DNA of 21,560 nucleotides, taken from assembly GCA_044433115.1 (NCBI GenBank), contig JAWXTY010000029.1, forward strand, positions 1 through 21,560, given 5' to 3'. The position numbers were made by a program, and so were the translations under genes. This DNA is from CAKUIA01 sp044433115 (GTDB taxonomy: Bacteria > Verrucomicrobiota > Verrucomicrobiia > Opitutales > Intestinicryptomonadaceae). Under the pieces are notes generated by a model that was not told the origin of the DNA, did not search any database, and was given only the letters and a program-made list of their open reading frames with translations. Within the stretch, counting starts at the first letter, position 1. The number at the start of each line of letters is the position of its first letter. This document shows, in pieces, positions 14,744 through 21,560 of the stretch.

Positions 14744-16381
14744 ATGAAAAAATTTCTAACTCTACTTTGTGTATTTACTGCACTTGCAAACATTTCCTTT
14801 GCAAAATTGTCTTATCACTCTCAAAGAGAGACTTTAGCCTACCCTATTTCTCTTTTAAAGAAAAGCGATGAGGCAGATAAAGCTCGAGCCTTTCAATTCT
14901 TTAAAGATGTGGAAAATTTCGACTTGGCTAAAATATATATTGCATATTGCCATTTCACTGCAACTGGAACAGAACAAGACAGCCTTAAGGCGAATAGCTT
15001 GATAAATTCCATAGATAATACTGAAACGCTGGGCAACTTTCTAAGCTCTTCGCTATATTCAGACAATTTGCCTAATCTACAGTTTTCTCTTCTAATTGCT
15101 GACTCTATTTATGCAAAGACTAAGGACTTTAAAAAGGCTTATGAAAATTTTATAAATCGCAGCGATTTGAAAGAAAAGGACGCAGATGCTTACAAAAGAA
15201 TAGTGGCTTTAGCTGAGTTAGACGAAAGGAAAAACGCAAAAATAATAATAGAAAATCTCCTAGCTAAAGAGGATTACGAAAGTGCTATAAAGCGAATAAA
15301 GCACCTAGATGATATGGATAAACATTACGCATCGGAAATTTTTGCAGGTATTATTAAAAACGAGAAAAAAGACTTAATTAAAACTATAATTAAAGAGCTA
15401 GAAAATTGTAAAATTGAAGAGGGGAAATATGGCTTTGAACTTGCATATTGCTATTACTATGGCGTTGGCGTTCAAGAAGATAAGAAAAAGGCCTTGGATA
15501 TTTTAAAGAAAAATCTAACTAAGGGAAACAGCCCCTTAATCGCATTAACTGAACCCTATAGAAAACACGAAATGCTCATAGATAAAAATACTATAACTGA
15601 GCTTATGTTCATCTATGCAAAAATGCAGTTTGAAGCTGGAAAAAACTACCTTTATTTGCGTTGCTTGACTTATGGACTAGGCACTGAAATAGACTTAAAT
15701 ACTGTAGTAAAAATCAAATACAAAGCCTTAATAGAAAAGAAAGAGCCAACAAGGGTAGACATACTTATCGATGAAGCAAGGTGGGCAGATGAGCGTGAAA
15801 TATTAATAGATTTATACGAGAGAGAATTGAATAGACCCATAAGTAATTTTCCTGCAAGTAGAGTTACAAAAGCCCCTAAAGATAAAGAGAAAGAGCCAAG
15901 AAAATTTGATAGCTCTAAGGCGAGATATGTTACAGAGTATTCATTTTACTTAATGAATGGCGTTGCCTGTGAAAAGAAGCAAGACAAGGCTATAGATTTG
16001 CTAAAATCCTATTATGCAGAAATAGCAAAAATTGCAAAAGATAAAATTTTATTTAACAACTTTTTAGTTCCACTAGAATATCTTGCATATTACTATGACA
16101 AAGGCATTTACTTCGAAAAAGATGAAGAAAAAGCAAAGGCAATAAGGGCAGATATAGACAAGTATGCTCAAGAAAGTTTAGAAAGATTTTGCTATTATAA
16201 TATATGGCAAATTTACGAGAAAACATATTCAAAATCAAGGCGAGATACGAGCAAAATTAGCTATAGTACAAAAATTTCAGACGATGAAATGGAAAGTTAT
16301 TACGATAAAAAACGCAAGGAATTTGAAGAATACCTAAAGCAATTTCCAGAAAAGAAACAGGGAGCAATCATAAGCTTATAA
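14744..16381 (+). CDS. Secreted Sel1-like repeat protein
   Basis: The ATG at 14744 is preferred to an in-frame TTG at 14714, because it gives a clean signal peptide (MKKFLTLLCVFTALANISFA, cut after residue 20) and lies downstream of the predicted transcription start. The mature protein of about 525 residues is helical and contains Sel1-type units: IAYCHFTATGTEQDSLKA (66-83), FELAYCYYYGVGVQEDKKKA (229-248), YLMNGVACEKKQDKAIDLL (402-420) and LAYYYDKGIYFEKDEEKAKA (446-465). Sel1 repeats usually bind other proteins. It is collinear with the N-terminal half of the next protein, so the two arose by duplication. The stop is 12 nt before the next ATG: a two-gene operon. Its target and role are unknown. 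Confidence 0.8.
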   Translation: MKKFLTLLCVFTALANISFAKLSYHSQRETLAYPISLLKKSDEADKARAFQFFKDVENFDLAKIYIAYCHFTATGTEQDSLKANSLINSIDNTETLGNFLSSSLYSDNLPNLQFSLLIADSIYAKTKDFKKAYENFINRSDLKEKDADAYKRIVALAELDERKNAKIIIENLLAKEDYESAIKRIKHLDDMDKHYASEIFAGIIKNEKKDLIKTIIKELENCKIEEGKYGFELAYCYYYGVGVQEDKKKALDILKKNLTKGNSPLIALTEPYRKHEMLIDKNTITELMFIYAKMQFEAGKNYLYLRCLTYGLGTEIDLNTVVKIKYKALIEKKEPTRVDILIDEARWADEREILIDLYERELNRPISNFPASRVTKAPKDKEKEPRKFDSSKARYVTEYSFYLMNGVACEKKQDKAIDLLKSYYAEIAKIAKDKILFNNFLVPLEYLAYYYDKGIYFEKDEEKAKAIRADIDKYAQESLERFCYYNIWQIYEKTYSKSRRDTSKISYSTKISDDEMESYYDKKRKEFEEYLKQFPEKKQGAIISL

Positions 16382-16393
16382 AAAGGAGAAAAT

Positions 16394-19300
16394 ATGAAAA
16401 AAATTATAACTACAATCGCTCTACTTTCCCTTGCAAATTTTGCATATCCTTTGATTGAAAGTAAAATATCTCCAGAACTTGAAGCTTATTATAGAGAAAA
16501 TGACTTAATAAAGTATCCTATGTTGTTTTTGCTTGGCAAAAATGATGTAGAAAAAGATGAAGTTAAGGCTTTTAAAATCCTTTTAGATATGACTAAAGAG
16601 GACATAACAATGGCAAAGGTCGCCCTTGCTTATTGCTATTTTACAGGCACTGGCTGCGAAGTTGATGTGGCAAAGGCTGAGGAATACCTAAGAGACTGCA
16701 AAACAGAAACTTTAAAACTTGATGGATTTAACAGAGACACTAAATGGACATTTAGAAACGATAAGTTTAGCTTAAAAATTGCAGATGTTGTATTCGAAAA
16801 AACTGGCGATTTTGAACTTGCCTATAAAAATTTTTTGCATAGTTCAAGCTTTAAATATGAACACGAAAGTCTCTACAAAAAACTTCTTGAGCTTGCAGAC
16901 AAAGAGCCTGAAAAATATGCTAATTATATCATAAACGACCTAATAGAAAGCAAGGATTACGAGAAAGCTGTAAAGTTTTCTAAATACTCAACTGACACTA
17001 ATAACAAAAAACTTCTTAACCTACTTGGCAATTTAATCATTGAACAAGAAGACAAATTAGTTGCTCAGCTTTTAGAAAATCTCGAGGCAATTTCTTATAA
17101 TCTAAATATTTATTATTTTGAATATGCCTACTGCCTAAACTTTGGAATTGGCGTTGAAAAAGATGAGAAAAAAGCCCAAGAGATTTTAGCTAAGTATCTT
17201 AAAGACGAGTATTTTTGGTCTTACTTAGTTTATAATATATACTGGATTAGCAAAGACGCAAAAGAGACTAAGCAACTAGAAAAATTCATCTTAGATTATG
17301 CAATTCAAAAGAAAGATGCAGGAGAAGCTAGCCTCTATGCAATCTGTCAAAAAAATGGAATTGCTATAGACAAAGACCTCACAGCATACCTTGCACATCA
17401 GTATAAAAAAATAGAAAATAAATACGAACGCTCGCCTACTTATGAAATTTTAGGGCTTATATCTAATAGATCCGAAAGGACTAAAGAGATGATAGAAATT
17501 CGATTTAAGACCCTTAAATTACAGTGCGAAAATGAAGGTGATAGAAGCCACGCTTTAATGCAGTATTGCCACTACTTAATCAATGGCGTAGGTTGTGAAA
17601 AAAATGGAAAATTGGCTATAGAGCTTCTTGAAAATAATTATAACAACCCAGCCGAGCTAAAGTGGAGTAGCGAATTTTTGCCTTTTGAATATCTTGCATA
17701 TTGCTATGATAAAGGTATTTACGTAAGAGAAAACAAACAAAAGGCAGAGGAAATTAGAGCAAAAATTACAGAATTAGTAGAAAGTACTAAGAATTTTGGA
17801 TATTCAAATCTCGAAAAGCTTTACGCAAAGAAAAGCCTTGTAGGACAAGTCAATGATGATATTAGAATTGGCGACGAAGCTTTGATGATTTTCTATAAAG
17901 AAAAGGAATACAAGAGAAAGCTTCTAAAAGATGTAAATTCTGAAAGTGAAAAAAAGTCTGTTTTAAAAGTGATAGAATTAGCAAAGAATTTCTCAAAAGA
18001 CGACGCAAAATCGAAGGCTGATTTATCTAAAATTATGCAGGATTTTCTCGACAATAAATCGCCTGTGATGAAAGATATTTACGACTTTACAATGAGCAAT
18101 AAAACTTATCCAAACCAAGACTTCAAGGATATATGCGTCCCTTACTTAGAAGAGGCTGCAAAGGACTTTATTCCTGAGGTATTATCTGCCTTAGCTCTTT
18201 GTTATGCAAATGGTTCGGGAGTTATAGCTAATCGAAAAAAGTATGCAGATTTATCTTATTTAAGTGCTATAAATCCAAAAACGCCCGATGATACTGCAAA
18301 GTCAAATTTATTTTCAGCCTTTAGGACATACCTAGAGTTAAATGAATTTGAAGATGCAAAAAAGACCTATGAATTTCACAATAAATTCGATCCAAACATC
18401 TATGTAGAAAGGCAATATCTAAGTTTAATTTCCCAAGAAAACAGTCCTTATAGAGACATAGAAAAGGCGAGCAAAATCTTTGAAAAAATTTTAGAAAATG
18501 CAAATACTAAAACTGAATTAGAAAATGCAATTCAATCAGTAAAGACAAAACTTGAGTCTAAATACACTTTTCTTTTGGCAAAAAAAGCCTATGATTTAGG
18601 AAGCAGAAAGTCAACTATAGAAGGTCGTTTAATAGATAATTATACATACGGAATTTTTGCCGAAAAGGATATAAACAAGGCAGTTGAAATAGCTATAAAT
18701 ATGACGCAATCTAGGCGTTATTACGACCCATATTCGCTTTTAAAAACATTGTATTTGGATAGTGAGGACAAAGACCAAGAATTGTTTAAGAAACTGATAG
18801 ACACATACATAGATAACAAAAGAGAGATTGCTTCTGTATACTTTTTTAAGGCATTGGCAATGCACGAAAACTATGGATATGAGATGGACGAAGGCAAATT
18901 TAGCGAGTATCTTAAAAAGGCTTTTGCAGGTTCTTGCAATGGTGGAAGTTTTTTATACAATGATGATTTAAAATTAAGTAAAGAATTTACTCTAAAAGCA
19001 TTGCCTTATATAAATCCATCTAAGAAAGCGAGCTTAGCTATACTTAACACAAAAATTGGCGAATACGAGAAAGCCTTAGAGTACGCAAAGGATAACCCTA
19101 CCCTAAGTATGCAAATTGCCTTATTTAAAGACAAGACACTCGACGCAAATTCCATAGAAAAATTAAAGGCATCAAAGGATTATAACGCACGTATTTTTTA
19201 TGCTACTTTGCTTTATAAGGGTCAATGCGTCGAAAAAGATGAAGCGAAAGCCCTAGAGATTTTGGAGGAGTGCGAGAAAGCTGTAGCATACAATAGGTCG

Positions 19301-19630
19301 TCTTCGATGATTAGAATTAATTATTTGTGGTTGTGGCAAATTTACACAGACAAGAACGAGACCCAAAAGGCAGAAGAAATCCTAAAGGCTCTCTACTATC
19401 GCAATTTTGCAGTAATAGCTTTAGACATATATAGAGGCGAGCGTAATTTTGATTATATATTTGACTCCAACATTGAGCCTAAGGAGGCTTATGCAAAATT
19501 CTGGCAAGACTACGCTGAAGGCAAAGCCCTAGAGAAGTCTTTTAGCCAACTTTTCGAGAAATATAAATACAGCGACAAATCTGCCCAAAAGCGATTGATA
19601 AAAAAACTAAGGCAAAGCTTAGAATATTAA
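16394..19630 (+). CDS. Large secreted Sel1-like repeat protein
   Basis: A 1078 aa product with a signal peptide (MKKIITTIALLSLANFA, residues 1-17). Sel1-type units are seen at 77-99 (LAYCYFTGTGCEVDVAKAEE), 242-265 (YCLNFGIGVEKDEKKAQEIL), 390-412 (YLINGVGCEKNGKLAIELL), 434-454 (LAYCYDKGIYVRENKQKAEE), 597-622 (LALCYANGSGVIANRKKYAD) and about 939-957 (LYKGQCVEKDEAKALEIL), with further degenerate helical pairs between. Residues 1 to about 510 match the whole of the preceding protein; the rest is extra. A strong AAGGAG lies 5 nt before the ATG, unusual for this window, consistent with being the second gene of an operon. It is probably periplasmic or exported and a protein-binding scaffold. Confidence 0.8.
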   Translation: MKKIITTIALLSLANFAYPLIESKISPELEAYYRENDLIKYPMLFLLGKNDVEKDEVKAFKILLDMTKEDITMAKVALAYCYFTGTGCEVDVAKAEEYLRDCKTETLKLDGFNRDTKWTFRNDKFSLKIADVVFEKTGDFELAYKNFLHSSSFKYEHESLYKKLLELADKEPEKYANYIINDLIESKDYEKAVKFSKYSTDTNNKKLLNLLGNLIIEQEDKLVAQLLENLEAISYNLNIYYFEYAYCLNFGIGVEKDEKKAQEILAKYLKDEYFWSYLVYNIYWISKDAKETKQLEKFILDYAIQKKDAGEASLYAICQKNGIAIDKDLTAYLAHQYKKIENKYERSPTYEILGLISNRSERTKEMIEIRFKTLKLQCENEGDRSHALMQYCHYLINGVGCEKNGKLAIELLENNYNNPAELKWSSEFLPFEYLAYCYDKGIYVRENKQKAEEIRAKITELVESTKNFGYSNLEKLYAKKSLVGQVNDDIRIGDEALMIFYKEKEYKRKLLKDVNSESEKKSVLKVIELAKNFSKDDAKSKADLSKIMQDFLDNKSPVMKDIYDFTMSNKTYPNQDFKDICVPYLEEAAKDFIPEVLSALALCYANGSGVIANRKKYADLSYLSAINPKTPDDTAKSNLFSAFRTYLELNEFEDAKKTYEFHNKFDPNIYVERQYLSLISQENSPYRDIEKASKIFEKILENANTKTELENAIQSVKTKLESKYTFLLAKKAYDLGSRKSTIEGRLIDNYTYGIFAEKDINKAVEIAINMTQSRRYYDPYSLLKTLYLDSEDKDQELFKKLIDTYIDNKREIASVYFFKALAMHENYGYEMDEGKFSEYLKKAFAGSCNGGSFLYNDDLKLSKEFTLKALPYINPSKKASLAILNTKIGEYEKALEYAKDNPTLSMQIALFKDKTLDANSIEKLKASKDYNARIFYATLLYKGQCVEKDEAKALEILEECEKAVAYNRSSSMIRINYLWLWQIYTDKNETQKAEEILKALYYRNFAVIALDIYRGERNFDYIFDSNIEPKEAYAKFWQDYAEGKALEKSFSQLFEKYKYSDKSAQKRLIKKLRQSLEY

Positions 19631-19666
19631 TCCCCTAAAGTTTTGCTTATCCCATTTAATTCATAA

Positions 19667-19710
19667 ATCGAGTCAATTTCTACCCCAATCAAGTAATAAA
19701 TCAACTCGAT
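19667..19710. repeat. Inverted repeat after the Sel1 operon
   Basis: ATCGAGTCAATTT (19667-19679) and AAATCAACTCGAT (19698-19710) are inverted, 13 bp with two mismatches on the plus strand (two G-U if read on the minus strand). The 18-nt loop and lack of a U tract make it a poor terminator. It may still mark the 3' end of the operon. Confidence 0.35.
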
Positions 19711-19761
19711 AAGTTTTCATAATCTTAAAAATTTATATCTTTATCTTAAAAATATTTACAT

Positions 19762-19798
19762 CTCTTTTGTTGACAAAAGAGCTAAAAATCGAGAGAAT
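19762..19798 (+). promoter_or_regulatory. Promoter with overlapping palindrome, Pmp-like gene
   Basis: TTGACA (19770-19775) is a perfect -35 box, 17 nt before GAGAAT (19793-19798, four of six). The palindrome CTCTTTTG-TTGA-CAAAAGAG (19762-19781) covers the -35 box and could be an operator. A second palindrome TATAATTA-CTT-TAATTATA at 19812-19830 contains an alternative TATAAT. Confidence 0.45.
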
Positions 19799-19841
19799 AT
19801 CGAATTAAATATATAATTACTTTAATTATAACTCCAAATTT

Positions 19842-21560
19842 ATGAAAACATACACAAACTATATAAAAGCTGGGCTTAGCTTTGCTTTGTTAAGCTTCTT
19901 TGCCCCAAGCATTTATGCTGAAGAAGACACAACGACAACCTTAAGCGTCAACAAATATTCTTATATAGATGGCGTGTTAACAGCAACAGCTACACCTGTA
20001 ACTATAAGCTCTATAGTTGGTGATAGCGATGGTATTTCTGACTCGGTTGTTTATTATGCAACTTGGAGCAATGTCAGTAATTCTTATGTATTAAATACTG
20101 ATGTACCTACAGATGGCACAGATTACTTTACAGTTACATATAATGGAGTAGGAGCAGAAAGTCTTACTGCTGATTCATCAACATCAACATCAGGTGTTTT
20201 TGTAAACAACTCAAAAACAGCAATTTATTCATCAACTACTTCTACTGCTGATGTAACAGGCGATTTTATTGCTAATGGTACTACACGTATAGGTGGAGGT
20301 GCTGTTCAAGTTTACACATCTACGTTTGGAACGCTTTCAGGTAGTTTTATTGGTAATTCTTCTACTAGTTGGACTAGTTCTAATGCAGGAAATAAAGGTG
20401 GTGCAGTTTATGTTAGAACTAATGCAGCAGTCAATGCTTCTATATCTAGTATTAGTGGTGATTTTATCGCTAATTATGCCTCTACAGGTGGTGCGATTGG
20501 TCTTTATAGTACCGCTAGTGGTACTGTTTCTATAGATACTATAGAAGGCGATTTTATAGCTAACTATGCTACTCAGTTAGATTCTGACTCTAATTATTTT
20601 AATACAGCACAAGGTGGTGCGATTTGGCTTAGTACAGAACTTGCAACTAGTGTTTATATAAACTCTATTACTGGTGATTTCTTGGGTAATTACGTTACTT
20701 CTACTGATACAGCACAAGGTGGTGCTATTGCCATAGCTAGTACAAGTACAAGCTATGTTTATATAGGTGGTTATGATGAGACTGATGGTTATTATGGTAT
20801 GGAGGGCAATATTATGAGTAATTATGCAGTGTCATCTGGCACAGCTCAAGGTGGTGCAATTTATAACAATGCTGGCTCAATAACTTTCACAGCTACTGAT
20901 AATGATGATGCTACAGGCAATGATTATTTATATATGGGTAACTGGGCAGGTGCTTCTGAGGATAGTTTAAGTTCTGCAGACGACGCAAATGGTGGTTTCT
21001 TATATCAAGACTCAGGTGCTACAACTTTCTATACAGACGCAAGTTCTTCTATAACTATAGGCGATACTAGCCTTACAGGCTATGACTCTATTGCAGGCGA
21101 AGGCTCTATAGAAAAGACAGGTGATGGCACTTTGATAATAAATTCTTCAATGGCTTATTATAGTGGTTCAATGACTGTTAGTGGTGGTACATTCAAGTTT
21201 AGTAATGTAATGAACAGTAGCTCTTCTATTAGTGTTGATGCAAGTGGCACTTTGAGCATTGTTATTAATTCTTCAAATTATGGCGAAACTATTTTAGGTA
21301 CTTTAAGTGGCGATGGCAGTGTTTTGATTAGCTTTGACACAGCTTCTTTGGCTGATATAGCTGACTTGACTTATAGTACTACTAGTATTTATGACTCAAG
21401 CACACTAAGCAATTCTATTGCTTGGGATAGCTCTTTGACTACAAACGCAGATGGCAACGCTACTCTAAGCGTAGATGACGTTGACTATATTGTAACTATA
21501 TCTGACGATGGCTACATAACTTTCGCTATTGATACAGATGATGAGTCTGGCAATAGTGGT
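19842..21560 (+). CDS. Pmp/autotransporter-like surface beta-helix protein, 5' part
   Basis: The frame is open from ATG 19842 to the window end (573 codons). It has a signal peptide (MKTYTNYIKAGLSFALLSFF to residue 26, cut after YA). The passenger is rich in Ser, Thr, Gly, Asn and Asp with few Lys or Arg and almost no Cys. Residues 140-340 hold FxxN motifs (FIAN 142, FIGN 169, FIAN 208 and 238, FLGN 280) alternating with GGA[VI] motifs (152, 186, 216, 258, 293, 337), the signature of chlamydial polymorphic membrane proteins, which form a right-handed beta-helix. Residues about 420-455 (GSIEKTGDGTLIINSS and GSMTVSGGTF) match the autotransporter-associated strand repeat. A C-terminal beta-barrel, if present, lies outside the window. 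Likely an adhesin or surface protein. No Shine-Dalgarno site is seen. Confidence 0.85.
   Translation, partial: MKTYTNYIKAGLSFALLSFFAPSIYAEEDTTTTLSVNKYSYIDGVLTATATPVTISSIVGDSDGISDSVVYYATWSNVSNSYVLNTDVPTDGTDYFTVTYNGVGAESLTADSSTSTSGVFVNNSKTAIYSSTTSTADVTGDFIANGTTRIGGGAVQVYTSTFGTLSGSFIGNSSTSWTSSNAGNKGGAVYVRTNAAVNASISSISGDFIANYASTGGAIGLYSTASGTVSIDTIEGDFIANYATQLDSDSNYFNTAQGGAIWLSTELATSVYINSITGDFLGNYVTSTDTAQGGAIAIASTSTSYVYIGGYDETDGYYGMEGNIMSNYAVSSGTAQGGAIYNNAGSITFTATDNDDATGNDYLYMGNWAGASEDSLSSADDANGGFLYQDSGATTFYTDASSSITIGDTSLTGYDSIAGEGSIEKTGDGTLIINSSMAYYSGSMTVSGGTFKFSNVMNSSSSISVDASGTLSIVINSSNYGETILGTLSGDGSVLISFDTASLADIADLTYSTTSIYDSSTLSNSIAWDSSLTTNADGNATLSVDDVDYIVTISDDGYITFAIDTDDESGNSG

Noticed and set aside
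20293..20535. 80-codon hydrophobic frame in the Pmp-like gene
   Set aside because: It is the shifted frame of the Ser/Thr/Gly-rich beta-helix sequence, which is open on either side for 573 codons.

Overview
The window is AT-rich bacterial DNA. It is probably from the PVC superphylum, perhaps a gut-type Verrucomicrobiota. That placement is inference. It rests on a secreted beta-helix protein with the FxxN and GGA[IV] repeats known from chlamydial Pmp proteins plus an autotransporter-associated strand repeat, a short (195 aa) EF-Ts, an HpnH-type radical SAM enzyme, and weak use of Shine-Dalgarno sites.

Layout. 1-297 is the 3' end of a 3-methyladenine DNA glycosylase gene (+). 550-632 is tRNA-Leu(UAG) on the minus strand with a clear terminator. 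895-2322 is rpsB-tsf (minus). 2539-5517 is a loose group of minus-strand accessory genes: a secreted CxxCH protein, a VanZ-like membrane protein, and two OB-fold (tRNA_anti-like) proteins. The second OB-fold gene is separated by one in-frame TAA from a membrane domain with which it seems to form a single split gene. 5518-6126 is a long gene-poor stretch. 6127-9576 is a tight minus-strand cluster: HpnH-like radical SAM protein, DinG-type iron-sulfur helicase and dimeric all-alpha dUTPase. 9861-19630 holds four large helical-repeat proteins: a lipoprotein and a 783 aa protein made almost wholly of about 30 short Trp/Cys-rich repeats (minus), then two paralogous secreted Sel1-repeat proteins (+). 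19842 to the window end is the start of a very large Pmp/autotransporter-like surface protein (+).

Non-coding structure. A repeat element occurs at 5975-6104 and 9733-9854, each copy just downstream of a minus-strand stop codon, and the second copy has 16-bp terminal inverted repeats. Two related long hairpins flank the Trp/Cys-repeat gene. A C8 tract inside an inverted repeat sits just upstream of the Sel1 operon promoter. Several hairpins look like terminators or attenuators.

How the genes work together. The left half is mostly housekeeping: translation (rpsB, tsf, tRNA), DNA repair and nucleotide hygiene (glycosylase, DinG, dUTPase), and possibly hopanoid lipid synthesis. The right half looks like envelope and accessory functions: helical-repeat adaptors outside the cytoplasm and a surface beta-helix. 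The strongest candidates for something undescribed are the 25-residue Cys/Trp repeat protein with its flanking hairpins, the paired repeat element, and the stop-split OB-fold/membrane gene.
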